This document shows, in pieces, positions 34,502 through 42,665 of a DNA stretch of 64,000 bases. The position numbers were made by a program, and so were the translations under genes. Numbering within the stretch: the first letter of the stretch is position 1; every line of letters begins with the position of its first letter. Source of the DNA: Brevundimonas sp. (GTDB taxonomy: Bacteria > Pseudomonadota > Alphaproteobacteria > Caulobacterales > Caulobacteraceae); NCBI RefSeq assembly GCF_027484365.1, contig NZ_JAIXTC010000024.1, forward strand, positions 1 to 64,000, written 5' to 3'. A model generated the notes under the pieces. That model made no database searches. It was not told the DNA's origin and saw nothing but the letters and a program-made list of their open reading frames with translations.

Positions 34502-35578
34502 TTGCCAACCCCCACATTAATTTCTCTGGACGCCATGGGCGGCGACCATGGTCCGCCCGTCGTCGTCGGCGGCATCCGCGACTACATCCGCCGACATGGA
34601 GGGGAGGGCGTCACCTTCCTGCTCCACGGAGACGAACAGGCGATCGTCGCGGAGCTGGCGAAGCACAATCTGACGTCCGACGTCTGCGACATCCGTCACA
34701 CCGACAAGAAGATCGCGTCGGATGAGAAGCCGGCCCAGGCGATGCGGCGCGGAAAGGGGTCAAGCCTCTGGAACGCGATCGAGGCGGTGAAATCCGGTGA
34801 GGCCGGGGCGGTCGTATCCGCCGGGAACACCGGCGCCCTGATGGCGATTTCCAAGCTGATCCTGCGCATGTCGGCGCCGGGGCTGGAGCGGCCCGCGATC
34901 GTCGCCAGCTGGCCGACCCTGCGGGGCGTGACCGCGGTTCTGGACGTCGGCGCCAATATCGAGAGCGACGCCGAACAGCTGGTGGAGTTCGCCATCATGG
35001 GCGAGGCCTTCCACACCGCCGTGCATGGCGTGGCGAAGCCGACCATCGGCATCCTGAACGTGGGCTCCGAGGACATGAAGGGCCACGAGGCGGTGCGCGA
35101 GGCCGCACGGATCCTGCGAGAGGGCGGTCTGGGGCTGAATTACCACGGCTTCGTGGAGGGCGACGACATCGCCAAGGGCACGGTCGACGTGGTCGTCACC
35201 GACGGTTTCACCGGCAATATCGCGCTGAAGACCGCCGAGGGCGTGGCGCGATTCATCTCCACCCTGCTGAAGGAGGCCCTGACATCCAGCCTGCAGGCCA
35301 AGGTCGGCGCCCTGATCGCCATGCCGGCGTTGAAGGCCATGGGCCAGAAGATCGATCCCAGCGCCATCAACGGCGGCCCCCTGCTGGGTCTGAACGGCAT
35401 CGTGGTGAAGAGCCACGGCGGCGCTGACGCCAAAGGTTTCGGAAACGCCATCCGCATTGCCGTCGATCTGGCCCGCAGTGACTATATGCAGACGGTCGGC
35501 GCCAACCTGGGTCGACTGGACGACGTCATGCACGCCCCTGCAGTCCCTCAAGCACAGTCCCAAGAGAGCGTTTCGTGA
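34502..35578 (+). CDS. plsX: Phosphate acyltransferase PlsX
   Basis: The 358-residue enzyme converts acyl-ACP to acyl-phosphate for phospholipid synthesis. It has LISLDAMGGDHGPPVVV at the start, SSLWNAIEAVKSGEAGAVVSAGNTGAL, ANIESDAEQLVEFA and NVGSED-KGHE. The start is TTG at 34502; no ATG fits before the conserved N-terminus. fabH follows with GTGA overlap. Confidence 0.95.
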   Translation: MPTPTLISLDAMGGDHGPPVVVGGIRDYIRRHGGEGVTFLLHGDEQAIVAELAKHNLTSDVCDIRHTDKKIASDEKPAQAMRRGKGSSLWNAIEAVKSGEAGAVVSAGNTGALMAISKLILRMSAPGLERPAIVASWPTLRGVTAVLDVGANIESDAEQLVEFAIMGEAFHTAVHGVAKPTIGILNVGSEDMKGHEAVREAARILREGGLGLNYHGFVEGDDIAKGTVDVVVTDGFTGNIALKTAEGVARFISTLLKEALTSSLQAKVGALIAMPALKAMGQKIDPSAINGGPLLGLNGIVVKSHGGADAKGFGNAIRIAVDLARSDYMQTVGANLGRLDDVMHAPAVPQAQSQESVS

Positions 35579-36552
35579 GCGTTATCCGCAGCGCCGTGAC
35601 CGGCGTCGGCTCCTATCTGCCGGAACAGGTTGTGACCAACGCCGACCTGGCCGAGTTCGTCGACACCTCCGATGAATGGATCATCGAACGCACCGGCATC
35701 CGCCAGCGTCACAGGGCGCGCGACGACGAGCCCACCAGTGATCTTGCTTCCGAGGCGGCGCGGCGGGCGCTCGCCGCCGCCGGCAGGACCGCCGCCGACG
35801 TCGACATGATCATCGTCGCCACCACGACGCCGGACATGACCTTCCCGGCCACCGCCTCGATCGTCCAGCGCAAGATCGGCGCGCCCGTCTGTATCGCCTT
35901 CGACGTCCAGGCCGTCTGCTCCGGCTTCGTCTACGCCCTGAGCGTCGCTGACGGTTTCGTGGCCAGGGGGCTGTCGAAATGCGCCCTGGTCATCGGGGCC
36001 GAGGAGATGACCCGGCTGATGGACTGGACCGACCGCACGACCTGCGTCCTGTTCGGTGACGGGGCCGGGGCGGTCGTGGTCGAACCGCGCGAAGGGCAGG
36101 GGACCTCGGCGGACCAGGGCCTGCTCGGCTTCGCCCTGCGCGCCGACGGGACAAAGACCGATCTGCTCTATGTCGACGGCGGACCGTCGAGCACCGGAAC
36201 CGTCGGGCATTTGCGGATGGCCGGCAACCAGGTGTTCCGCCACGCCGTGGTGAACATCGCCGAGGCGATCACCGCCGCCTGCGCCGCCTCAGGCATCACC
36301 GTGCCCGAGGTCGACTGGTTCGTTCCACACCAGGCCAATCAGCGAATCATCAAGGGCGTCGGCGATCGGCTGGGCCTGGACGAGGACAAGGTGATCTCCA
36401 CCGTCGCCCTCCACGCCAACACCTCGGCCGCCTCGATCCCGCTCGCGCTCGACGCCGCCATCCAGGACGGCCGGATCAAGAGGGGGGATCTGGTGCTTCT
36501 GGAGGCCATGGGCGGCGGTCTGACCTGGGGCGCATGCGCCTTCCGGCTGTAA
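35575..36552 (+). CDS. fabH: 3-oxoacyl-ACP synthase III
   Basis: The 325-residue condensing enzyme starts fatty acid synthesis from acetyl-CoA and malonyl-ACP. The catalytic triad is visible: Cys115 in QAVCSGF, His in FVPHQANQRI and Asn in ALHANTSAAS. It starts at a GTG overlapping the plsX stop. The C-terminal GGGLTWGACAFRL is family-typical. Confidence 0.97.
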   Translation: MSVIRSAVTGVGSYLPEQVVTNADLAEFVDTSDEWIIERTGIRQRHRARDDEPTSDLASEAARRALAAAGRTAADVDMIIVATTTPDMTFPATASIVQRKIGAPVCIAFDVQAVCSGFVYALSVADGFVARGLSKCALVIGAEEMTRLMDWTDRTTCVLFGDGAGAVVVEPREGQGTSADQGLLGFALRADGTKTDLLYVDGGPSSTGTVGHLRMAGNQVFRHAVVNIAEAITAACAASGITVPEVDWFVPHQANQRIIKGVGDRLGLDEDKVISTVALHANTSAASIPLALDAAIQDGRIKRGDLVLLEAMGGGLTWGACAFRL

Positions 36553-36580
36553 TTTCCGCCTGCTGCGACCACGCTGACCT

Positions 36581-36610
36581 TTGACTTCGCCCGCTTTTCG
36601 CCTTCTATGG
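36581..36610 (+). promoter_or_regulatory. Candidate promoter for ihfA
   Basis: TTGACT (36581-36586) and TTCTATGG (36603-36610) are 16 nt apart in the short gap between fabH and ihfA. The motif agrees with the other housekeeping-type promoters in the window. Confidence 0.4.
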
Positions 36611-36636
36611 TATGTCGGGATCAAAGGGGATGAACC

Positions 36637-36939
36637 TTGGGCGAACTGCAAACCTTGACCCGCGCAGACCTGTGCGAGGCGGTCCATGACGAGGTCGGCC
36701 TGTCGCGACAGGAGTGTTCCAGCATGGTCGAGCGCACCCTTGAGCTCATCGTGGAGAGCCTTGAGAACGGCGAGACGGTCAAACTGTCCGGATTCGGCGT
36801 CTTCCAGGTACGTGAGAAGCGGGCGCGCATGGGCCGCAATCCGAAAACCGGCGAGCCGGCGGCGATCAATCCGCGCCGCGTCATCAGCTTCCGCGCATCC
36901 CAGATCATGAAATCCCGCGTGCACGGCGCCGGCGTCTGA
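36637..36939 (+). CDS. ihfA: Integration host factor alpha subunit
   Basis: The 100-residue HU/IHF-family protein has [47 protein letters not shown] with the Pro that intercalates DNA, and the C-terminal [11 protein letters not shown]. Position after plsX-fabH and before a MerR gene is the conserved ihfA context. The start is TTG at 36637; an ATG at 36630 is in another frame. Confidence 0.95.
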   Translation: MGELQTLTRADLCEAVHDEVGLSRQECSSMVERTLELIVESLENGETVKLSGFGVFQVREKRARMGRNPKTGEPAAINPRRVISFRASQIMKSRVHGAGV

Positions 36940-37367
36940 TGGCCAAGGGCCCCGACGCCTTCCGGACCATTTCGGAGGCCGCCGAGGCGGTGGGCGCGCC
37001 ACAGCATGTGCTGCGGTTCTGGGAGACCAAATTCCCGTTCGTCGTCCCGGTGAAACGCGCGGGTGGCAGGCGATTCTACCGGCCCCAGGACATCATTGTG
37101 CTGAAGGCCATTCGCAGGCTGCTGCACGACGAGGGCCTGACCATCAAGGGCGTGCAGCGGCTGCACAAGGACCAGGGCCTGGCGCGGCTGGCCGCCTATG
37201 GCGATCCGGATGCCGCTTTCAGCATGGACGCCGAAGCGGCCGCGCCCCCGATGCGGCCGAACGAAACGGTCCCGGCGTCATCCGGGCCGTCCGAGCGGGA
37301 ACTGCGCGCGATCCTGGCCGATCTGGAGGGCGCCCGCGCCCGGCTCGACGCCGTTCTGGCGGGCTGA
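36939..37367 (+). CDS. MerR-family transcription regulator
   Basis: The 142-residue protein has an N-terminal MerR winged helix (about 8-75): [51 protein letters not shown] and [11 protein letters not shown] Pro/Ala-rich linker and a short C-terminal helix follow. Effector Cys residues are absent. It overlaps the ihfA stop (TGATG), and this pairing with ihfA is common in alphaproteobacteria; its targets are unknown to me. Confidence 0.92.
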   Translation: MAKGPDAFRTISEAAEAVGAPQHVLRFWETKFPFVVPVKRAGGRRFYRPQDIIVLKAIRRLLHDEGLTIKGVQRLHKDQGLARLAAYGDPDAAFSMDAEAAAPPMRPNETVPASSGPSERELRAILADLEGARARLDAVLAG

Positions 37368-37401
37368 CCCCGGCCATCGAACGCCGGGTGCGTTTTCTCG
37401 T

Positions 37402-37430
37402 TTGCGGCGACGCCAACCCCCCGCTATAGG
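37402..37430 (+). promoter_or_regulatory. Promoter of tRNA-Pro(GGG)
   Basis: TTGCGG (37402-37407), 15 nt, then GCTATAGG (37423-37430), ten bases before the mature tRNA 5' end. This matches the Caulobacter housekeeping consensus well. Confidence 0.65.
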
Positions 37431-37440
37431 ACCGGCCTCT

Positions 37441-37517
<77 letters not shown>

Positions 37518-37547
37518 TCTTCCTTTGCAGGAAAATGAGTCGGCTGG

Positions 37548-37575
37548 AGGGGTCGCTTTCGGGCGACCCCTTCTG
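37548..37575 (+). terminator. Probable terminator of tRNA-Pro(GGG)
   Basis: A 9-bp stem (37548-37556 with 37563-37571) closes a TTTCGG loop and is followed by TTCTGCATTTT, 30 nt after the tRNA. The T-run is interrupted. Confidence 0.5.
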
Positions 37576-37616
37576 CATTTTCGCGAGGCGGCCGCTCGCT
37601 GATCGAGCGAGGCGTT

Positions 37617-37829
37617 CTACCGCTTCCTGAGGAACGGCTTCCCCTCCGCCCAGGACATCAGCGGCAGCAGGGGCACGCCCCACAGGGTTCCGGCGAGGCC
37701 GTAGAACAGCAGGGTCGCGACCGGATGATCGGGCACGTGGGCTCCGACGGCGATGACCAGCCAGACGTAAACGCCGAGGAAGACCAGGATCCCGACCGAG
37801 GCGACGGCACGGCGTGCGCGCAGCCCCAT
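37617..37829 (-). CDS. DUF2842 small membrane protein
   Basis: The 70-residue product has two membrane segments (VGILVFLGVYVWLVIAVGA and LLFYGLAGTLWGVPLLPLMSW) and the DUF2842 end W--P--PL-SW. The function is unknown. Its ATG overlaps the stop of the preceding gene (TGATG), so both are made from one message. Confidence 0.8.
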   Translation of the reverse strand: MGLRARRAVASVGILVFLGVYVWLVIAVGAHVPDHPVATLLFYGLAGTLWGVPLLPLMSWAEGKPFLRKR

Positions 37830-38092
37830 CAGCGGGTGTTCCGGAACAGATAGTAGGTGACCAGGCCCAGGATCGATCCTGCGCCGGACCACAGGGTCCA
37901 GCCGAACTCATCCATCGTCGAGGCCCCGAACACCCGCACGGCGAGGAACCAGCCGCAGGCCGCCCCGGTGAAGGCCACCAGGGATGCGGCGAACAATCCG
38001 CGGCGTCCGGTCAGCAGGTCGGCGATCCACGCCAGAACGAAGGCGCCCCCGATGGCGAGTACGATATCGGCGTATTGCAGCACTGATTCCAA
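37829..38092 (-). CDS. Small hypothetical membrane protein
   Basis: The 87-residue product has three hydrophobic segments (IVLAIGGAFVLAWIADLL, LFAASLVAFTGAACGWFLAV, GAGSILGLVTYYLF). I chose TTG at 38092 because a perfect GGAGG lies 7 nt upstream; the open frame runs to 38170 with a polar extension. It resembles small GlsB/YeaQ-like stress membrane proteins in size and hydrophobic pattern, but I cannot confirm this. Confidence 0.7.
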   Translation of the reverse strand: MESVLQYADIVLAIGGAFVLAWIADLLTGRRGLFAASLVAFTGAACGWFLAVRVFGASTMDEFGWTLWSGAGSILGLVTYYLFRNTR

Positions 38093-38131
38093 AACGGGGC
38101 CTCCAGGCAGGCCGGCTTGCGACCTTGCGTC

Positions 38132-38230
38132 ATGACTTCGGACTTTGATCTCGCCACGATCGAAGTGCATACCGCCCCGGTCGTCACGAAGGACGACACT
38201 GTATCCGTTGGAGCGTCGGGCGTCGAATGA
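38132..38230 (+). CDS. Candidate 32-residue leader peptide gene overlapping ctaA
   Basis: An ATG at 38132 opens a 32-codon frame whose TGA overlaps the ctaA ATG exactly as ATGA. The peptide ([18 protein letters not shown] and onward) is acidic and soluble. No strong ribosome site is visible upstream. The coupling geometry matches real gene pairs nearby, so it may be a translated leader for ctaA, but a chance frame is possible. Confidence 0.4.
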   Translation: MTSDFDLATIEVHTAPVVTKDDTVSVGASGVE

Positions 38231-39318
38231 GCCGTTTCGGAAGTCGGGACCAGTCGAAAGCCGTCGCCATCTGGCTATTTTTCTGCGCCGCCATGGTGTT
38301 CGCCATGGTGGTCATCGGTGGCATCACGCGACTGACGGGCTCGGGCCTGTCGATCACGGAATGGAAGCCGATCATGGGCGCCTTGCCGCCGCTGAACGCG
38401 GCGGACTGGGCCGAGGCCTTCGAGAAGTACAGGGCAATCCCGCAGTACGCCCAGGTCAACGCGGGCATGAGCCTGTCGGAATTCCAGGGCATCTTCTGGT
38501 GGGAGTGGCTGCACCGGCTGTTCGGACGGCTGATCGGCATGGCGTTCGCCCTGCCGTTCTTCGCCTTCATGGCCTTCCGGCTTTTGTCCGAACGGTCGTT
38601 CCTGGGCCGTATGGCGATTCCGACGCGGTTGATCTGGCGCTGCGCCGTCCTGCTGGCCCTGGGCGGGCTTCAGGGGCTGATCGGCTGGTGGATGGTGTCT
38701 TCGGGTCTGTCCGAACGGGTCGATGTCGCGCCCGAGCGGCTGGCGACCCACCTGGGCCTGGCCCTGATCATCTTCGCCGGCCTGATCTGGACCGGGCTTG
38801 AGGCCTGGTCAGGAGAGGAGCATTCGCGCTCGCCCGCGGGCTGGAGCCGGGGCGCCGCCATCCTGTTGGGCGCGGTCTTCGTCCAGTGCCTGCTCGGCGG
38901 CCTCGTCGCCGGGGCCAAGGCCGGTTTCATCTATACCGACTGGCCCCTGATGAACGGCGACATCCTGGCGCCTGTCGACTGGGGTCTGGGCGGGCTGGCC
39001 TTCCTGCACGATCACGCCCTGGTCCAGTTCAATCACCGGATCGTCGCCTATGCCCTGCTGATCGGCGGGACGGTCTATGCGGTCCAGGCCTGGCGCTGGC
39101 GGCTGGCCGAAGGATTGGGAGTGTCGGCCTTCGTCGTGGCGGGCGCGCTTTGGATGCAGGCGGCGCTCGGGATCGTGACCCTGATCCACGCCGTGCCCAT
39201 GTGGCTGGGCGGGCTGCATCAGGCGGGGGCGGCCATCGTCCTGGCGCTGGTGACAGCCAATCTGTGGCTGGTGCGGCGGTCGCAACCGCGGCTTTTCATG
39301 TCCGGACCACGTCGATAG
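38227..39318 (+). CDS. ctaA: Haem A synthase (COX15/CtaA)
   Basis: The 363-residue membrane protein oxidises haem O to haem A for cytochrome c oxidase. It has eight hydrophobic segments and the COX15 motifs [22 protein letters not shown] near residue 25, [14 protein letters not shown] with a haem-ligand His, [30 protein letters not shown] and [10 protein letters not shown]. It is divergent from the small membrane-protein genes. Confidence 0.96.
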   Translation: MSRFGSRDQSKAVAIWLFFCAAMVFAMVVIGGITRLTGSGLSITEWKPIMGALPPLNAADWAEAFEKYRAIPQYAQVNAGMSLSEFQGIFWWEWLHRLFGRLIGMAFALPFFAFMAFRLLSERSFLGRMAIPTRLIWRCAVLLALGGLQGLIGWWMVSSGLSERVDVAPERLATHLGLALIIFAGLIWTGLEAWSGEEHSRSPAGWSRGAAILLGAVFVQCLLGGLVAGAKAGFIYTDWPLMNGDILAPVDWGLGGLAFLHDHALVQFNHRIVAYALLIGGTVYAVQAWRWRLAEGLGVSAFVVAGALWMQAALGIVTLIHAVPMWLGGLHQAGAAIVLALVTANLWLVRRSQPRLFMSGPRR

Positions 39319-39331
39319 GCAGTCCAGATGT

Positions 39332-39349
39332 ACGGTATTTTAATACCGT
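39332..39349. promoter_or_regulatory. Perfect 18-bp palindrome upstream of rplM
   Basis: ACGGTATT-TT-AATACCGT has 8-bp perfect arms. It lies 13 bp after the ctaA stop and 58 bp before the rplM -35 box. The AT-rich centre and absence of a U-run make a terminator unlikely. It could be an operator, but the regulator is unknown. Confidence 0.4.
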
Positions 39350-39406
39350 TGCTGGAAACTCGTTCTAGATCAGTGCACTAGCCCATCTTGCGCGCTTACT
39401 TCGGCA

Positions 39407-39435
39407 TTGACGCCTGTGGACGTTTCCCCTACTAG
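39407..39435 (+). promoter_or_regulatory. Candidate promoter for rplM-rpsI
   Basis: TTGACG (39407-39412), 17 nt, TACTAG (39430-39435). Transcription would start near 39442, giving a leader of about 60 nt before the rplM ATG at 39503. It lies inside the upstream extension of the rplM frame and argues against starts before 39503. Confidence 0.55.
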
Positions 39436-39502
39436 CGCGCCTTCGCTCGCTTCGGCCCGTCCGGAGCGACCCCGTTTCGCCTCCTATTTCAGGAACCACC
39501 TC

Positions 39503-39979
39503 ATGCTGAAGAGCACCACGGCTGCCTTGAAGCCGTCCGAGGTCGAGAGGAAGTGGATCCACATCGACGCTGAAGGCGTCGTCGTGGGCCGTCTCGCGAC
39601 CTTCATCGCCATGCGTCTGCGCGGCAAGCATCTGCCGACCTACACCCCCCACGTGGACTCGGGCGACTATGTCGTCGTGACCAACGTCGACAAGGTCGTG
39701 TTCACCGGCAAGAAGCTGACCGACAAGGTCTACTATCGCCACACCGGCCACCCGGGCGGCGTCAAGTCGACGACCCCGCAGAAGGTCCTGAACGGCCGCT
39801 TCCCCGAGCGCGTGCTCGAGAAGGCCGTCGAGCGCATGATGCCCAAGGAAAGCCCGCTGGCGCGCACCCAGATGACGCACCTGCGCCTGTTCGCCGGCTC
39901 GGCCCACGAGCACGACGCCCAGCAGCCCGAGACCATCGACTTCGCCGGCCGCTCGGCCAAGAACACCCGGAGCATCTGA
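39503..39979 (+). CDS. rplM: 50S ribosomal protein L13
   Basis: The 158-residue protein has the L13 pattern: [57 protein letters not shown] and V--M-P---L-R. ATG at 39503 has AGGAA upstream. The frame stays open to 39407, but those residues cover the promoter. rpsI follows after 2 nt. Confidence 0.97.
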   Translation: MLKSTTAALKPSEVERKWIHIDAEGVVVGRLATFIAMRLRGKHLPTYTPHVDSGDYVVVTNVDKVVFTGKKLTDKVYYRHTGHPGGVKSTTPQKVLNGRFPERVLEKAVERMMPKESPLARTQMTHLRLFAGSAHEHDAQQPETIDFAGRSAKNTRSI

Positions 39980-39981
39980 GC

Positions 39982-40482
39982 ATGACCGACGTCACTCAAG
40001 ACACCGCGACCGGCTTCGACGCCCTCAAGGGCCTCGGCGTTTCGGACAACGGCTACGACAACTCGGCTCCGGTCTATGTCCGCAAGGTCGACGCCCAGGG
40101 CCGCGCCTATTCGACCGGCAAGCGCAAGAACGCGATCGCCCGCGTCTGGGTCATGCCCGGCACCGGCAAGTTCACCATCAACGGCAAGGATCAGCTGCAG
40201 TATTTCGCCCGCGAAATCCTGCGCATGATGATCGCCCAGCCCCTGGTCGTCTGCGGTCGCGAGACCGAATTCGACGTGGTCTGCACCGTTGAAGGTTCGG
40301 GCCTGTCGGGCCAGGCCGGCGCCATCCGCCACGGCCTGTCGCACGCCCTGACCCACTACGAGCCGGCCCTGCGCCCGGTCCTGAAGCCGCACGGCTTCCT
40401 GACCCGCGACAGCCGCGTCGTCGAGCGCAAGAAGTACGGCCGCGCCAAGGCCCGCCGTTCGTTCCAGTTCTCGAAGCGCTAA
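39982..40482 (+). CDS. rpsI: 30S ribosomal protein S9
   Basis: The 166-residue protein has an acidic N-terminal extension of about 40 residues and the S9 core: [36 protein letters not shown], and the C-terminal [25 protein letters not shown] that reaches the P-site tRNA. Co-transcribed with rplM and followed by a strong terminator. Confidence 0.97.
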   Translation: MTDVTQDTATGFDALKGLGVSDNGYDNSAPVYVRKVDAQGRAYSTGKRKNAIARVWVMPGTGKFTINGKDQLQYFAREILRMMIAQPLVVCGRETEFDVVCTVEGSGLSGQAGAIRHGLSHALTHYEPALRPVLKPHGFLTRDSRVVERKKYGRAKARRSFQFSKR

Positions 40483-40510
40483 GCCGTTTCGCGAAAGCGA
40501 TTACGAAACG

Positions 40511-40541
40511 GGGCGCTTCGGGAAACCGGAGCGCCCTTTTT
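40511..40541 (+). terminator. rplM-rpsI terminator
   Basis: An 11-bp stem with one G-T pair (40511-40521 with 40526-40536) closes a GAAA tetraloop and is followed by TTTTT, 29 nt after the rpsI stop. Confidence 0.9.
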
Positions 40542-40554
40542 CTATGGTGTCATC

Positions 40555-40791
40555 ATGAAACGGATCGCAGTCACCGGAGCCGATAGAGACCCCTCCGGCG
40601 CCCATTTTCTAGTCGAAGCCGCGCTGGCCGCCTGCGGCGGCGTTGTTGTCGGCGAGAGGATCGTGATTTTCCTTATCGACGAACCCCTCGAGTGCGAGGC
40701 GATCGTTCAGACCTATCCTGGGTGGGAACCACATCTGTTTGGCCGGGAGGCCGGACAGTGGAAGAGCCCCGCCGGAGACCAAAGCCAATGA
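40555..40791 (+). CDS. Small hypothetical protein coupled to argC
   Basis: The 78-residue product has no recognised domain. It contains a hydrophobic ERIVIFLID strand and a Trp-containing PGWEPHLFG segment. Its TGA overlaps the argC ATG as ATGA, which supports translation, but the ATG has only a weak ribosome site and lies immediately after the rpsI terminator. It could be a leader frame for argC. Confidence 0.4.
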   Translation: MKRIAVTGADRDPSGAHFLVEAALAACGGVVVGERIVIFLIDEPLECEAIVQTYPGWEPHLFGREAGQWKSPAGDQSQ

Positions 40792-41750
40792 CCCACACCA
40801 TCTTCATCGACGGCGAGGCCGGGACCACGGGGCTGGAGATCCGGCAGCGGCTGGAGGGCCGGACGGACCTGGCGTTCATCTCCCTGACCGGCGACCGTCG
40901 CAAGGCCCCGGCCGCGCGCGCGGAGGCGCTGAACGCCGCCGACGCCGTGATCCTGTGCCTGCCCGACGAGGCGGCGAAGGAGGCGGTGGCCATGATCGAG
41001 AACACGACGACGCGGGTCATCGACGCCTCGACCGCCTTCCGCACCGCCACCGGCTGGACCTATGGCTTCCCTGAGATGGACGCCGTCCAGCGCGGCGAGA
41101 TCATCGGCTCTCGTCGGGTGTCGAACCCCGGCTGCTACCCGACCGGCTTCATCGGCCTGATGCGGCCGCTGGTGAAGGCCGGGCTTGTGCCCGCCGACTG
41201 GCCGGTGACGGTCAATGCGGTCAGCGGCTACTCCGGCGGCGGAAAATCAATGATTGCCGAGTTCGAACAGGCCCCCCGGTCAAGCCGGGGGGTGACGATG
41301 GGCGCGCCGGCCTTCCGCGCCTATGGCCTGTCGCTGCAGCACAAACATGTGCCGGAGATGACCCGGCATTCGGGCCTGAAGCACGACGTCCTGTTCGCCC
41401 CGGCCGTCGGCGCCTGGCGCCAGGGGATGCTGGTCGAGGTCCCCCTGCAGCTCGCGGCCCTGCCGGAGACGCCGTCGATCGACCGTCTGCACGGCGCCCT
41501 CGTCGAGGCCTATGACGGCTGCCGCTTCGTCGAGGTGGCGGGGCTGGACGAGACGGCGGCCATGACCGGAGTGGATCCAGAGGGGCTGAACGGCACCAAC
41601 AGCCTCCGTCTGCACGTGTTCGGCAACCGCGACGGCTCCCAGGCGCGTCTGGTCGCCCTGCTCGACAACCTCGGCAAGGGGGCCTCGGGCGCGGCGGTGC
41701 AGAACCTGAACCTGATGCTGGGGCTGGACGAGGCGACAGGGCTGAACTGA
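40788..41750 (+). CDS. argC: N-acetyl-gamma-glutamyl-phosphate reductase (type 2)
   Basis: The 320-residue enzyme makes N-acetylglutamate semialdehyde in arginine synthesis. The short type-2 form is indicated by FIDGEAGTTGLEIRQRL at the start. The catalytic Cys116 is in SNPGCYPTG, and a His-rich HKHVPEM segment follows. GGAGA lies upstream of the ATG at 40788. Confidence 0.95.
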   Translation: MTHTIFIDGEAGTTGLEIRQRLEGRTDLAFISLTGDRRKAPAARAEALNAADAVILCLPDEAAKEAVAMIENTTTRVIDASTAFRTATGWTYGFPEMDAVQRGEIIGSRRVSNPGCYPTGFIGLMRPLVKAGLVPADWPVTVNAVSGYSGGGKSMIAEFEQAPRSSRGVTMGAPAFRAYGLSLQHKHVPEMTRHSGLKHDVLFAPAVGAWRQGMLVEVPLQLAALPETPSIDRLHGALVEAYDGCRFVEVAGLDETAAMTGVDPEGLNGTNSLRLHVFGNRDGSQARLVALLDNLGKGASGAAVQNLNLMLGLDEATGLN

Positions 41751-41790
41751 GGCTTGAAACCCTGCACGGCTTGCCGACGTATAGAGGATC

Positions 41791-42294
41791 ATGACCCACG
41801 TTCTCACGACCTCACGCCGGACCCTTCTGCTCGGCGGAGCCGCGCTCGCCCTGGGCGCCTGCACCTCGGGCGAGGCCGACGCCTCCGTGGCGCAGTACGC
41901 CAGCTCGCCATTTCGCCGGCTGACCGATGCCCAATGGCGTCAGCGCCTGCCGGGCCTCAGCTATGATGTCCTGCGTCACGAGGCCACCGAACGGCCCTTC
42001 ACCAGTCCGCTGAACGATGAGCACAGGGCAGGGACGTTCGTGTGCCGCGGCTGCGACCTGCCGTTGTTCCAGTCGCGGACCAAGTTCGATTCAGGCACCG
42101 GCTGGCCGAGCTTCTACGACTACATCCCCGGCTCTCTGGGCATGAAGCAGGATTTCGCCATCGGCATTCCCCGCACCGAGTACCATTGCGCCCGCTGTCT
42201 GGGGCATCAGGGCCATGTGTTCGACGACGGTCCGCGTCCGACCGGCAAGCGCTATTGCAACAACGGCGTGGCCCTGACCTTCAGGCCCGCCTAG
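41791..42294 (+). CDS. msrB: Exported peptide-methionine (R)-S-oxide reductase
   Basis: The 167-residue protein has a twin-arginine-like lipoprotein signal (SRRTLLLGGAALALGAC) and an MsrB domain. It contains LRHEATERPFTSPLNDEH, zinc-binding CRGC and CARC pairs, KFDSGTGWPSFYD, and the catalytic Cys in RYCNNGVAL near residue 158. It would repair oxidised methionine in periplasmic or membrane proteins, in contrast to the common cytosolic form. The TAG stop is shared with the convergent gene in CTAG. Confidence 0.93.
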   Translation: MTHVLTTSRRTLLLGGAALALGACTSGEADASVAQYASSPFRRLTDAQWRQRLPGLSYDVLRHEATERPFTSPLNDEHRAGTFVCRGCDLPLFQSRTKFDSGTGWPSFYDYIPGSLGMKQDFAIGIPRTEYHCARCLGHQGHVFDDGPRPTGKRYCNNGVALTFRPA

Positions 42295-42665
42295 GCGCGA
42301 CGGGCTTTCAGGGCCGACTCGACCGTCACCCCGGCCATAACCGAGGCGATGATGATCAGCAGACCGTAGTCATGGCCGCTCCAGATCAGCGGGATCACGG
42401 CGAACAGCATGACGACGATCGGGAAACCGCCGGCCCAGACCGCCGTCGCCGGTGTGTCGAGATTGATCATCGGCGGCGTCACCCGACCCAGACGGCCTGC
42501 CATCATCCCGTTGCCGATGACGAAGGCGACGACACAGATCACGGCGATGACCGGATATTTGATCGCCCCGCCGGGCGCTCCGAACACCGCTGCGGTCGTG
42601 ATCAGCAGGATCAGGGCGATCAGGGTCGAGACGGACAGCAGGAGGTTGGGTTCCAGACGCTTCAA
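42291..42665 (-). CDS. Hypothetical membrane protein coupled to phaC
   Basis: The 124-residue product has about four hydrophobic segments (LLLSVSTLIALILLITTAAVF, YPVIAVICVVAFVIGNGMM, FPIVVMLFAVIPLIW, GLLIIIASVMAGV). TTG at 42665 overlaps the phaC stop as TTGA, so it is translated after phaC; the frame is open further upstream inside phaC. No family is recognised. A link to PHA granules is possible only by position. Confidence 0.7.
   Translation of the reverse strand: MKRLEPNLLLSVSTLIALILLITTAAVFGAPGGAIKYPVIAVICVVAFVIGNGMMAGRLGRVTPPMINLDTPATAVWAGGFPIVVMLFAVIPLIWSGHDYGLLIIIASVMAGVTVESALKARRA

Noticed and set aside
36630-36632. ATG as the ihfA start
   Set aside because: It is out of frame with the IHF sequence; TTG at 36637 is the in-frame start.
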